Of a DNA stretch of 64,000 nt, positions 54,950 through 64,000 are shown piece after piece; positions within the stretch are counted from its first letter, which is position 1, and each line of letters begins with the position of its first letter. The stretch is taken from the NCBI GenBank assembly GCA_002733765.1, contig NVWU01000015.1, positions 100,717 to 164,716 on the forward strand. The letters are read 5' to 3'. Both the position numbers and the translations under genes were made by a program. The DNA comes from Colwellia sp. GTDB taxonomy: Bacteria; Pseudomonadota; Gammaproteobacteria; Enterobacterales; Alteromonadaceae. A model generated the notes under the pieces. The model had not been told where the DNA came from. It worked only from the letters and a program-made list of their open reading frames with translations, and made no database searches.

Positions 54950-55489
54950 TTACTCCCATTCGTCTTCCAACTCATTTTCCATGTGCTGTAGATGTCTATC
55001 TAATTTGTTTAATAAATGATGTAATGTTGATAGTTCGTCATGGGTAAAGCAGCTATCAATCATGTCCCCTGTTTCAATGCGTTTAGGCGTAATTTTGTCA
55101 TAAAGATCGGCGCCAGCTTGTGTTAAGTAAATCAATACTTTACGGCGATCTTTTTTAGAGCTTAGGGTATCAATGAGTTGCTGTTTTTTTAATACTTTGA
55201 CCGCTCTAGAAATAGTAGCAGCATCGGTTTTTAGTGCATTAGCAACATTGCCGTTAGTTAAACCGCCATAAGCACCTAAAATAGAAATAACACGCCATTC
55301 TCGTTCGCCAATTGTTATTCCTGTTTCATTGAGTAACTCGGGTAAATCATAACCTGCTTGCGACATTTGTGCGGCTAAATAGTACATGCGATAAGGGAGA
55401 AATGTTTGTAAATCAAGGGTGCAATTTACTTTCCCTTGTGGAGATTTTTCTTTTTTTATAGCGCTTGATAAGTTTTCAGGCAAGGTCAT
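54950..55489 (-). CDS. MarR-family transcription regulator
   Basis: The 179-residue protein has a MarR winged helix-turn-helix: GEREWRVISILGAYGGLTN, ANALKTDAATISRAVKVL and the wing KKDRRKVLIYLTQAG. It follows the E2 gene of the 2-oxoacid dehydrogenase operon by 79 bases on the same strand and may be co-transcribed and control that operon. The ligand is unknown. Confidence 0.88.
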   Translation of the reverse strand: MTLPENLSSAIKKEKSPQGKVNCTLDLQTFLPYRMYYLAAQMSQAGYDLPELLNETGITIGEREWRVISILGAYGGLTNGNVANALKTDAATISRAVKVLKKQQLIDTLSSKKDRRKVLIYLTQAGADLYDKITPKRIETGDMIDSCFTHDELSTLHHLLNKLDRHLQHMENELEDEWE

Positions 55490-55568
55490 GATAAATGATC
55501 CAGAGGGGTAGGGGCCAAAGTGTTTTTGGTTTAATTAATCTGATTCTACTCTGCCCCCATTTTAATTG

Positions 55569-56900
55569 CTACTGTCCCCAGTTTTCAATTACGTTAACAA
55601 AGTGACTTAAAAATAAGTTGGTTTGATGTGCATCAAGTGCCCGATGGTCAATACTTAAGGAGACATAACATTTCGGTTTAATAACCATAGTATCTACACC
55701 TGATATTTCTTCTACTGATACTCGCTTTTCTAACTTTCCTATTCCAAGTATTGCCACTTCAGGTTGATTAATAATAATCGGCGTAGCAAATAAACTACCA
55801 CTGACGCCATGATTAGAAATAGTAAAGGTGCCATTTTTCATATCACTTGGGACTATGTTGCCACTGCGCGCTTTTTCAGTTTGTATACTGAGTGCTTGAG
55901 CAATAGAAAATAGGTTCATCGATTGAACTTGTTGAACAACTGGGACCACTAAACCTTTATCACCTAAAGCGGTACCAACACCTATGTTAATATCACTAAA
56001 TAGCTCTAATTCATCCTCATGAAAGCGCGCGTTCACTTGTGGAACTTCTTTTACCGCTTTAACAATTGCCGCTAAAAAATAAGCAGTAAAGGTTAACTTA
56101 ACACCTAACTCAGTATATTCAGTTTTATGCCATTTTCTATGCTCAATGATATTACTCATGTCCATTTCAAAAACACTAGTGACATGAGGAGAGGTTTCTA
56201 ACAAGCTTTTAACCATATGATTGGCAATTGCTTTACGCATATTGGTATGTTTAACCATAGTACCTTTGAGTGGTCTAGCGGCAGGAGCATGAATAGAGGT
56301 TGGTGTATTTGTCGCTAAAGCGGCATTAGATTTTGGCGTATCTTGGAGGTAAGAACGAACGTCATTTCTAGTGATCCTACCTTGATGACCTGTGCCCGTA
56401 ATAAGGTTTGGGTTTATGTGATTACTTTTTAATAAACGACGAGCGGCAGGACCAAGCAAATATTGTGCGCTATCATCAATAGTAAAGTCGGCTTTAATAT
56501 TCAATTGTTCGCTTGAAAGGTTATCTGAGCTTACTTTACTGTTCTGCTCATCGCTGCTTGTCTGATCATTGTTTATTTTTTGGTTCACTGGGTTGTTATT
56601 TACGACTTGATTCGCTTTTTTTGCCTCAACCGCAACTGTTGAGGTTATAATTTTGGTAAGCTTGGTATCTAAACGCCCTAATACTGTATCAACAGCAATT
56701 TCTTCACCTTCAGCAAAGATAATAGTAGATAAAGTACCAGCGTTAGGCGCACAAATTTCCATCGAAACCTTATCGGTTTCTAATTCTATTAGCGGATCAC
56801 CCTTTTTAACTTCGTCACCAATAGCAACTAACCACTTTGATAGCGTAGCCGAAGTACCTTCTAACTGGGCAGCAGGTAAGATAATATCAATTGTACTCAT
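55569..56900 (-). CDS. 2-oxoacid dehydrogenase E2, branched-chain type
   Basis: The 443-residue acyltransferase has one lipoyl domain (lysine in ELETDKVSMEICAP, about residue 43), a subunit-binding domain (GPAARRLLKSNHINPNLI) and a catalytic domain ending in SIDHRALDAHQ. In the DHRxxDG motif the final Gly is Ala; the catalytic His and Asp are present. It follows the E1 fusion gene by 19 bases. The single-lipoyl layout fits branched-chain or acetoin dehydrogenases; exact substrate is undecided. Confidence 0.87.
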   Translation of the reverse strand: MSTIDIILPAAQLEGTSATLSKWLVAIGDEVKKGDPLIELETDKVSMEICAPNAGTLSTIIFAEGEEIAVDTVLGRLDTKLTKIITSTVAVEAKKANQVVNNNPVNQKINNDQTSSDEQNSKVSSDNLSSEQLNIKADFTIDDSAQYLLGPAARRLLKSNHINPNLITGTGHQGRITRNDVRSYLQDTPKSNAALATNTPTSIHAPAARPLKGTMVKHTNMRKAIANHMVKSLLETSPHVTSVFEMDMSNIIEHRKWHKTEYTELGVKLTFTAYFLAAIVKAVKEVPQVNARFHEDELELFSDINIGVGTALGDKGLVVPVVQQVQSMNLFSIAQALSIQTEKARSGNIVPSDMKNGTFTISNHGVSGSLFATPIIINQPEVAILGIGKLEKRVSVEEISGVDTMVIKPKCYVSLSIDHRALDAHQTNLFLSHFVNVIENWGQ

Positions 56901-56919
56901 GTTTTTACTCGCTATTTAG

Positions 56920-59061
56920 TTAAAATTCTACAATGTCGATAATTGTTTGTACTATGCGTTCAACGGTCGGAACCGCAGCATTTAACAAATGAATATTGTG
57001 TGGACTTGGCGTATCTGGCATGGTTAAACGCTCAATAGGCGCGTCTAAATTAAAAAAGCCATCTTTTGCTATTACTGCAGCGATTTCAGCACCAAAGCCA
57101 GCAGTCATATTATCTTCATGAACAATTAAACAACGGCCCGTTTTTGCAATACTTACTAATACCGCTTCTTTATCCCATGGCTGAATAGTTCGTAAATCTA
57201 TCAGTTCAATACTGTCAGGAGTATGTTCTTTTTTAAGCTCTTCAATAGCCGCATCGCAACGCTCGACCATCGCTCCCCAAGTAACTAATGTTAATTTGTC
57301 ACCTTTTGTTAATACATTAGCTTTACCAAAAGGAATGACGAAGTTGTCACCTGGATATAGTCGACGAGCCCAGCGGTTATCAAGTAAGCTTCTATGCTCA
57401 AAGAAAATGGTTGGATTATTATCACGTAGAGCATAACGTAATAAACCTGCGGCATCTTCGGCATTGGAAGGCATAACGACTTGCCAGCCAGTTTTGTGTG
57501 CCCATTCAACTTCATCACTCATGGAATGCCATGGGTCACCTCGCCCAGCAAATCCTCCAGGAATGCGAATAACCATAGGTGCAGCGAATTGATTATTAGT
57601 GCGCCAGCGCATAATGCCGGTATCGGTAATTTGCTCAGCGGCAGGCTCGGCATATTTTCTAAATTGAATTTCAGGCACAGGCATTAAGCCAGATAAAGCC
57701 ATACCGACAGCACGACCAATAATGCCTTCTTCAGAAAGAGAGGTATCAAAAACACGATGATCACCATATTTTTCATTTAAGCCTAAAGTTGCCCCATGAA
57801 CGCCACCTTTAGGCCCAACATCCTCACCAAAAACTAATATTTTGGGGTTGGTTTCAAGTTCATGCGCTAATACTTTACGAATTGCTGTTTGCATATTTAA
57901 ACGCTGACCTTCAGGTTGAGCAATTTCAGTTACGGTGGGAAATTGATGATTATCACCATGTAAACCACCACGAAGCTGCACATCAGCTTGACCATACTCA
58001 TCTTGTTCGGCATAGACATAACGGGTTAATTTATTGATATCAGGCTCTGGGCGTTGTTTAGCGCGTTCAACACTGGCGCGAATTTCGCTATAAGCTTTGT
58101 CTTCTAATGCTTGCCATTCACTAGTACTAATGATGTTTTGTTGTGCTAAATAGTTTTTAAGTTTTGGTAAAGGATCATTTTTTTGCTCTTCTGCGATCAT
58201 CGCTTTAGGTTTGTAGGTTTGCGTATCTTGAAAAGTATGACCACACAAGCGAGGTACTTTTAAGCGTAATAAACAAGTACCTTTACCGGCACGTACATAA
58301 TCAACCGCTTCTTGAACTAATTGTGGGGTAAGTATAGGGTCGGTACCGTCACCATCAATGATCTTTAAATTTTTATATGCACTAAGGTTAGCGACTTGAT
58401 CGCCGCCTGGCGTTTGCACGGTTTGTGGTACTGAAATACCGTAGCCATTGTCTTCAATATAAAATAAATGCGGTAAGTTGTTGGTTGTTGATATATTTAA
58501 TGACGCCCAAAAGCCACTGGTAGACATAGATGAATCGCCACCCATCGATAACCCTAACGCACCGCGGTATGATTCATCTTTTAACTCATCTCGATGATAA
58601 ATAATTGATTGTGCCCAACCAGAAATAGGGGAATATTGTGCGCCAACACCGCCACACATGGGCAATAACATTGCTCCTTTTCGCTCAACATTAGGGTAGT
58701 TGCATACCACGCCAATATCACGGCCATCGCTGTAGCCACCAGATTTTGCCATCGGTGAAGCAACAGCCTCATCAATGTCTAAACCGAGGGATAAAACAAA
58801 AGGGCGAGAGCGATAGTAACCGGTAGCACCATCATGGGGATGTGTTAATTGTGTACCTAATAAAATTTGAGCAAAATCATGACCACGGGCAGAAAATTGA
58901 TTGAAGACTAATTTTGCTGGTACTAACTCTTGCTCTTCAATCTCATCCATTGCTCTTGAAAGCAGTAACAAATAGCTAATTTTTTGCCAGTCTATTGATG
59001 ATGCAATATTCTGCTTGGCTGTTTTTTCTTTGGTGTGCATTTGACTAGAAACTGTACTCAC
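56920..59061 (-). CDS. 2-oxoacid dehydrogenase E1, alpha/beta fusion
   Basis: The 713-residue protein joins an E1-alpha part (to about residue 350; thiamine region GGDSSMSTSGFWASLN) to an E1-beta part (from about residue 380; LVFGEDVGPKGGVHG, DTSLSEEGIIGRAVGMALSG and the later MPSNAEDAAGLLRYAL). Such fusions catalyse oxidative decarboxylation of branched-chain or related 2-oxoacids. It is first in an operon with E2 and a MarR regulator and has no E3 gene, so Lpd (47746-49179) is probably shared. Branched-chain substrate is the favoured but unproven choice. Confidence 0.88.
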   Translation of the reverse strand: MSTVSSQMHTKEKTAKQNIASSIDWQKISYLLLLSRAMDEIEEQELVPAKLVFNQFSARGHDFAQILLGTQLTHPHDGATGYYRSRPFVLSLGLDIDEAVASPMAKSGGYSDGRDIGVVCNYPNVERKGAMLLPMCGGVGAQYSPISGWAQSIIYHRDELKDESYRGALGLSMGGDSSMSTSGFWASLNISTTNNLPHLFYIEDNGYGISVPQTVQTPGGDQVANLSAYKNLKIIDGDGTDPILTPQLVQEAVDYVRAGKGTCLLRLKVPRLCGHTFQDTQTYKPKAMIAEEQKNDPLPKLKNYLAQQNIISTSEWQALEDKAYSEIRASVERAKQRPEPDINKLTRYVYAEQDEYGQADVQLRGGLHGDNHQFPTVTEIAQPEGQRLNMQTAIRKVLAHELETNPKILVFGEDVGPKGGVHGATLGLNEKYGDHRVFDTSLSEEGIIGRAVGMALSGLMPVPEIQFRKYAEPAAEQITDTGIMRWRTNNQFAAPMVIRIPGGFAGRGDPWHSMSDEVEWAHKTGWQVVMPSNAEDAAGLLRYALRDNNPTIFFEHRSLLDNRWARRLYPGDNFVIPFGKANVLTKGDKLTLVTWGAMVERCDAAIEELKKEHTPDSIELIDLRTIQPWDKEAVLVSIAKTGRCLIVHEDNMTAGFGAEIAAVIAKDGFFNLDAPIERLTMPDTPSPHNIHLLNAAVPTVERIVQTIIDIVEF

Positions 59062-59090
59062 AATATAACCTTCCTAAATACTTGTTGTGA

Positions 59091-59185
59091 ATTCTTGTTA
59101 ATTTTATTATTGATGTATTAATTGCAAACAAGAATGTTATTAAAGATAAGATTACAAGTAGATTGTTGCATCTGCAATTAATTGC
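59091..59185. promoter_or_regulatory. Operator candidates upstream of the E1/E2 operon
   Basis: ATTCTTGTT at 59091-59099 is reverse-complemented at 59127-59135 (AACAAGAAT). A separate perfect 12-bp palindrome, GCAATTAATTGC, lies at 59174-59185. The latter has the TTGC/GCAA character of many MarR sites, so the operon's own MarR protein is a candidate reader. Confidence 0.4.
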
Positions 59186-59285
59186 TTGAGATTGTATTTA
59201 TCTTGCAGTAATGAAAACATTACACTTGCTATAAAAATTGGAATAATTATTAAGGGAAGTCAATTTGATTCTTGATGATAAAGTG

Positions 59286-59310
59286 GGTGCTAGGTGCGAT
59301 ACCTAGCACC
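59286..59310. other. Hairpin after ampE
   Basis: GGTGCTAGGT pairs exactly with ACCTAGCACC over a five-base loop, 35 bases past the ampE stop on the minus strand. There is no clear T run, so it may be a weak terminator or mRNA-end stabiliser. Confidence 0.55.
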
Positions 59311-59344
59311 TTAAGGTGGTTTGAGTGTATTGTAATTTCAGACG

Positions 59345-60304
59345 TTAGCGAATAGCATCAAACAGAGTTAAAATGGCTATTGAGGCAAGTACTAGTAAGA
59401 CGTTTCGTTTAGATAGGCGCACTAATAAGCAAGGCTCTGCTGTGCAGTCACCTTTGTCTACCATGATATCTTCAGATTTTTGTGCTACATCGGTTAAAAT
59501 TTTGTGAGTTGGCTTTTTTGCATCAAAAAAACTTTCTAACCACATAGGTAGTGCTTTAGAAAAATGACCGACAAACATATAGCCAAATGAAGTAATGCGC
59601 ACCGGTAACCAATCTAGATAAAATAAAATATCGTGATAGTTTTTACAGCCAGATGAAACGTTAGGGATGCTGTATTTGTTCTCTTTATTTAGAGAGTCGC
59701 CTTCATTGGTAGTATTTTCTTCATGTTGTGATTGTTGCTGAGTTATATCGGGATTGTCATTACTGGGAATATTTCCCTTTTTATCTAAAGAACAGCCATT
59801 TTGCTGCTCTATTACCGTTGTTAACAAACGATAAAACACGACACCTGCGGCACCAAAAAATACAAAAAATAACATAATGGCAATGTAATATCGGTAATTT
59901 AGCCAAATTAGTGCTTGTCCAAAGCTCATCGGAGGTAAGTTTTTATCTTGTAATAGTTGCTGATGAAATAGCTCTGAGGTCGTTTCATCACCACGAAAAG
60001 CCGCATGTAAGTATTGTTTGTAGCTGTGCCGAGTAGTAAAACAACCAAAACAAACAATGAGCACTAAAGTAGATATTATTAAATGTAATAAGCCATCACC
60101 AACTAGCGCTAAGATGCCATAAATTAAAGCAACAGGTAATAATAAAAAAATGGTATAGCGAAGCGTGCTACCTTTATCGGTGGGTAAAGTGGCATTATGT
60201 TGAAATAAACTAGCATACTTTTGATAGTAATAATCAAAACGCCAGAAAGCAGAAGAAAGTGATTTTTCTGCTGCTAGGGCAATTAGTAAACTCAGTAAGC
60301 TCAT
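59345..60304 (-). CDS. ampE: AmpE-like inner-membrane protein
   Basis: AmpE is a polytopic membrane protein of the AmpE/CobD superfamily, encoded next to AmpD and linked to beta-lactamase induction through an unclear mechanism. The 319-residue protein has hydrophobic segments near residues 48-68, 72-90, 137-160 and at the C-terminus, the family motif LDWLPVRITSFGYMFVGHF and the start SLLSLLIALAAEKSL. The middle carries a polar, low-complexity insert (about 178-205). It is downstream of ampD. Confidence 0.88.
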   Translation of the reverse strand: MSLLSLLIALAAEKSLSSAFWRFDYYYQKYASLFQHNATLPTDKGSTLRYTIFLLLPVALIYGILALVGDGLLHLIISTLVLIVCFGCFTTRHSYKQYLHAAFRGDETTSELFHQQLLQDKNLPPMSFGQALIWLNYRYYIAIMLFFVFFGAAGVVFYRLLTTVIEQQNGCSLDKKGNIPSNDNPDITQQQSQHEENTTNEGDSLNKENKYSIPNVSSGCKNYHDILFYLDWLPVRITSFGYMFVGHFSKALPMWLESFFDAKKPTHKILTDVAQKSEDIMVDKGDCTAEPCLLVRLSKRNVLLVLASIAILTLFDAIR

Positions 60305-60349
60305 GTATAACCTTATTATTTATATAGATTAGCATCTTTTTGCTGTAGG

Positions 60350-60457
60350 ACTAAATTGATGCGTCAATTGTATTCATTGACTTACGTCAACTCTGTGCAT
60401 TTTTTTCACTAGAACCATACCGCGTTAAGCTGAGCACCTTCAAGTGTAACGGGTATA
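60350..60457. repeat. Composite repeat between ampD and ampE
   Basis: The left part (GCGTCAA, CATTGACTTACGTCAACTC, AACCATACCGC) matches the 84-bp element at 14930-15013. The right part, 60434-60457, matches the GCATCTTCAAGTGG sites at 44776 and 6712. Two repeat types therefore abut here. Confidence 0.6.
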
Positions 60458-60470
60458 CAGATATGATGTT

Positions 60471-61118
60471 CTATTCTTCGTTGGTGATTATATTGTATTC
60501 TTGTAACAATTGACGAAAATGAGACCAGTCAAATACTTCTCCAGGATCTGTTTTTCTTTTTGGTGCTATATCACAATGGCCAACTATGTGTTCATTGGTG
60601 ATTAGTGGATAATGTTGTTGCAAACTTAACGTTAATATTGATAACTGCTGGTATTGGGCTTCTTCATAAGGAATATTATCGGTACCTTCAAGCTCTATGC
60701 CGATAGAAAAATCATTGCATTTCTCTTTGTCATTAAAACAAGAAACACCCGCATGCCAAGCTTTGTTATTAAAAGAGATATATTGAATGATACTGCCATC
60801 ACGCCTTATTAAGCAATGGGCAGAGACTTCCAACTGGGCAATATCAGCAAAACTTGGATGTGCATCAGCCGCTAATTTCCCTAAAAACAAATCGGTTATA
60901 TGATTACCGCCAAAGCTGCCAGCAGGTAAAGATATATTATGGATAACAAGTAAGCTAATAGGCTCTTGTGGTTCTCTAAGGCTAAAAAAATTAGACAATT
61001 GTTGTTCAGTATTTTGGAGCCAACCATCTTTAATGAGTAAACGTTGTGATGTTTCTGGATCAGAACTTGGTCGCAAATTATTACTATTTGATGCTTTGCT
61101 CTTGTCGGTTAACGACAT
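60471..61118 (-). CDS. ampD: AmpD, 1,6-anhydro-MurNAc-L-alanine amidase
   Basis: AmpD is a cytoplasmic zinc amidase that cuts the peptide from anhydro-muropeptides during cell-wall recycling and thereby keeps AmpR-type signalling low. The 215-residue protein has the amidase_2 fold with zinc ligands in VIHNISLPAG (His) and VGHCDIAPKRKTDPGE (His and Asp) and the substrate region AHCLIRRDGSIIQYI. Its N-terminal 25 residues (Ser/Asn-rich) are longer than in E. coli (183 in total). ampE follows, interrupted by a repeat. Confidence 0.95.
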   Translation of the reverse strand: MSLTDKSKASNSNNLRPSSDPETSQRLLIKDGWLQNTEQQLSNFFSLREPQEPISLLVIHNISLPAGSFGGNHITDLFLGKLAADAHPSFADIAQLEVSAHCLIRRDGSIIQYISFNNKAWHAGVSCFNDKEKCNDFSIGIELEGTDNIPYEEAQYQQLSILTLSLQQHYPLITNEHIVGHCDIAPKRKTDPGEVFDWSHFRQLLQEYNIITNEE

Positions 61119-61151
61119 ACAATAACTTTTTTAATAAAATCGTATCCCATT

Positions 61152-61673
61152 ATGACTGAAGATGACCCGACAAACAAAATTGGTAAGATTTTTGTTTGGC
61201 TTGCATGGATTATGGCAATTGCTTTATTAATGTTCTTTTTTGAAGATGAACTTGAAAAGCAATATAATCCCAATAGCCAACCACAAGTTAGCTTGAATAG
61301 TTCAGGGCAAGCTGAAGTAATATTAAAGCAAAATAGGCAAGGGCATTATGTTACTCAAGGGAGTATTAACGAGACGTCAGTGACTTTTTTACTCGATACT
61401 GGTGCTACTCAAGTCTCTATTCCTGCCCATATTGCCGATAAATTACAGCTTGAAAGCTATGGCAGTTATCCTGTGCAAACAGCCAATGGCAAAGTCACTG
61501 TTTATAAAACTAAAATAGATCAGCTTAGCATTGGCAATATTTTCCTATATAATGTTGCCGCACACATAAACCCTGCGATGAAAAACGATGAAATATTGCT
61601 AGGCATGAGTGCTTTAAAGCAGTTAGATTTTCAACAAACAGGCAAACAATTAATTTTGCGAGAACCTCTTTAA
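61152..61673 (+). CDS. Membrane-anchored retropepsin-like aspartic protease
   Basis: The 173-residue protein has a short cytoplasmic N-terminus, one transmembrane helix (about residues 13-33) and a periplasmic single-lobe aspartic protease domain. The catalytic motif is FLLDTGATQVSIP (about 78-90), and a later hydrophobic-hydrophobic-Gly (ILLGMSAL) completes the lobe. This is the TIGR02281 type of clan AA protease, which must dimerise to be active. It is divergent from ampD across 33 bases and 15 bases ahead of nadC. Confidence 0.88.
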   Translation: MTEDDPTNKIGKIFVWLAWIMAIALLMFFFEDELEKQYNPNSQPQVSLNSSGQAEVILKQNRQGHYVTQGSINETSVTFLLDTGATQVSIPAHIADKLQLESYGSYPVQTANGKVTVYKTKIDQLSIGNIFLYNVAAHINPAMKNDEILLGMSALKQLDFQQTGKQLILREPL

Positions 61674-61688
61674 CAGGAATAAAAGTAA

Positions 61689-62585
<897 letters not shown>

Positions 62586-62616
62586 ATCAATAGGCTTTAA
62601 TCATAGCTGAACTGGT

Positions 62617-63594
62617 TTATTTCTTATTTAACTGATTCAATTCTTTCTTTGCTAAATAATTTTCCATCGTTGAGCGTAATAGTTTATAAAGCAAAATAGA
62701 ACCGTCTATTTCTTCCTTACGATTAGTTAAGCTTTCAATATTCAAACCTAATGGTAAATCGTAAGGAACAACCGCGTCTAAAATTTGTTGTAAGCTATTA
62801 GTGCAAATACGAATAGACTCATAGAGTGGGCTTTCTGAATGCAGGATACGTAGACTGGTTGCTTCAGGGACATTCACCCCTAACCACTCAATAAACTCTA
62901 AGGTTTTTTTACTGCCACAAGGCGAAAAAGTTAAGATTAATCGTTGAGGTTTTAAGCCTTGTTTTTTACACTCAATAGCATAGCGAGTCAACATGTCTAT
63001 TGTTGCTTGTGGGTTATATATCGCTTGAGAAATAAAGAAATTACATCCCTGTTTATGTTTTTCGATTAAGCGTTCATGCTCATTTTTTTTACTTGCATGA
63101 CGCTCTGCAATGGTGACACCGCCAATAAAAAAATCATGTTCATTATCGACAAGGGTTTTATAGGCATCAGCTAAAGGTAATGAGATATTGTTATTTTTTG
63201 AAGGGCTACCGACCAGTACAATATCTCTAACGCCATATTTTTGCCAAGCTTCATTTGCCCATTGATCGAAATCGCTACCATTAGAGTGAACGACGCTTTT
63301 ATAAGTAATAACAGGACGACCTGATTTTTTATTAAGCAAAGATGAATATAGCCGAGTGTCGTGAGTCAACTTAAATGGAAAGGGTCTCGGTTTTTTGATG
63401 CGAGAATTTTCATCTTGAATGTCATAAACAATAAGACCATCAAAGTCGATATCGCTAACACGTTCCAATAATTTTTCAGCAATCGTTTCAATCGCCTCTA
63501 ATGGGGTATCATTTTTTGGTGGTGTTGTGCCAATAAAATAGACACCGCGATTAATATCGTTATATCTAGCTCGAAGCTCTGATTGCTTATTCAA
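62617..63594 (-). CDS. Methylenetetrahydrofolate reductase-like protein
   Basis: The 325-residue protein appears to be a TIM-barrel member of the MTHFR superfamily: GVYFIGTTPPK at the start, IDFDGLIVYDIQDE, IVLVGSPSK, FIGGVTIAERH and KQGCNFFISQAIYNPQATIDML, which parallels the GADFFITQ-x-F strand of MetF. It diverges from MetF, so a role in one-carbon or methyl transfer is inferred. A MetJ-like box 33 bases upstream supports a link to methionine metabolism. It converges with nadC across 31 bases. Confidence 0.7.
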   Translation of the reverse strand: MNKQSELRARYNDINRGVYFIGTTPPKNDTPLEAIETIAEKLLERVSDIDFDGLIVYDIQDENSRIKKPRPFPFKLTHDTRLYSSLLNKKSGRPVITYKSVVHSNGSDFDQWANEAWQKYGVRDIVLVGSPSKNNNISLPLADAYKTLVDNEHDFFIGGVTIAERHASKKNEHERLIEKHKQGCNFFISQAIYNPQATIDMLTRYAIECKKQGLKPQRLILTFSPCGSKKTLEFIEWLGVNVPEATSLRILHSESPLYESIRICTNSLQQILDAVVPYDLPLGLNIESLTNRKEEIDGSILLYKLLRSTMENYLAKKELNQLNKK

Positions 63595-63626
63595 AATAGT
63601 TCTTCTTGTTAATTTAGTTTGTTATG

Positions 63627-63642
63627 GACGTTTAGATGTCTA
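63627..63642. promoter_or_regulatory. MetJ-like box
   Basis: GGACGTTT-AGATGTCT is two tandem copies of the Met box AGACGTCT with six and seven of eight matches. It is 33 bases upstream of the MTHFR-like gene start, as expected for a methionine-repressed promoter. Confidence 0.6.
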
Positions 63643-63689
63643 TATGATCTTAGAAAGCGACTGAATTGTCAACTGTTGAACGGTAAATA

Positions 63690-63845
63690 ATATCAATTGA
63701 AGTAATTAATTGATCATTCAGCGAGAATTAAAAGGTGTAGAGGCACAGGTTCATAGCTTCAGACTGAGCCTAAGTTTATATAATTATCCATGTAGGCAGG
63801 ACATTGATTGAAGATAATGGTGTTTCCTTTGTTAAAATCAATAAA
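63690..63845 (+). repeat. Dispersed repeat copy near the right edge
   Basis: ATATCAATTGAAGTAATTAA, CGAGAATTAAAAGG and later GTTAAAATCAATAA follow the same order as the copy at 49465-49567, with about 50 extra bases in the middle. The remaining bases to 64000 hold no supported gene; an ACCAGCC / GGCTGGT inverted pair near 63919-63974 may belong to another element cut by the window end. Confidence 0.6.
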
Positions 63846-64000
63846 GTATATTTTAGCTTCATTGTATCCTTGAGTTTCGATATACACGTAAAGGCTGGAA
63901 AGTTTAGGTTTGTTAGTTACCAGCCGCTAATCTCAAGCAAAGAATCACCCACCATCCTAGTCAGGCTGGTGTCGAACAAAGCTCCATTGTGGAAACCGCG

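Noticed and set aside
63759..63887. Possible 42-codon GTG-started gene at the right edge (minus strand)
   Set aside because: Most of it lies inside the dispersed repeat shared with 49465-49567, and no ATG is available.

Overview
This window reads as a chromosomal segment of an AT-rich marine gammaproteobacterium, most likely Colwellia or a close relative in the Alteromonadales. The basis is the combination of a nos (nitrous oxide reductase) cluster, FabY, AmpD/AmpE, AcnB, PdhR-AceEF-Lpd and RraB-type proteins, together with AT-rich codon use and many short palindromic intergenic repeats. The genus is inferred from remembered protein similarity, not from a search. No rRNA, tRNA, CRISPR array, prophage or complete insertion sequence is visible.

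Layout. 0-5.8 kb: nosZ (its first codons lie left of the window) followed by nosD-nosF-nosY-nosL; a terminator-like hairpin and an FNR-like promoter separate nosZ from nosDFYL. 6-12.6 kb: housekeeping genes, including an RraB-like protein, a TRIC-type channel, a rhodanese, a degenerate CobD-like membrane protein with mtnN, a DUF2726 protein, a dimeric dUTPase and rsmC. 12.7-17.5 kb: a lysine riboswitch followed by dapA, dapD, a LysA-like PLP decarboxylase and an AstE/aspartoacylase-like zinc deacylase. This is the most interesting region, because the gene set suggests a lysine-dedicated branch that could avoid DapE, DapF and meso-diaminopimelate. 17.6-21.1 kb: a probable Zur-controlled zinc uptake pair (small CxxC protein and a His/Glu-rich TonB receptor) and a methyltransferase. 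23.2-25.6 kb: a compact four-gene unit of two DUF1538 membrane proteins, a P-II-like protein and a CBS-domain protein, probably a signal-controlled transporter of unknown substrate.

25.7-37.7 kb: folE2, a GlxA-type AraC regulator divergent from a FabY-type ketoacyl-ACP synthase, an RNA-binding protein, a 55-residue small protein, topB with a LexA-like box, a potassium channel, the yiaW/yiaV-like pair, a cation/proton antiporter and trhO. 38-62.6 kb: a block that keeps the E. coli order acnB - lpd - aceF - aceE - pdhR - ampE - ampD - nadC but is broken by two inserts. One insert is a second, Bacteroidetes-type AcnB plus a lipoprotein and an M1 aminopeptidase; the other is a branched-chain-type 2-oxoacid dehydrogenase operon (E1 alpha/beta fusion, E2, MarR regulator). 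The window closes with an MTHFR-like gene under a MetJ-like box and a dispersed repeat.

How it fits together: pyruvate dehydrogenase, a second 2-oxoacid dehydrogenase sharing one Lpd, and two aconitases feed the TCA cycle; nos genes finish denitrification; lysine, methionine, zinc, SOS, anaerobic and pyruvate signals are each represented by a recognisable control element.
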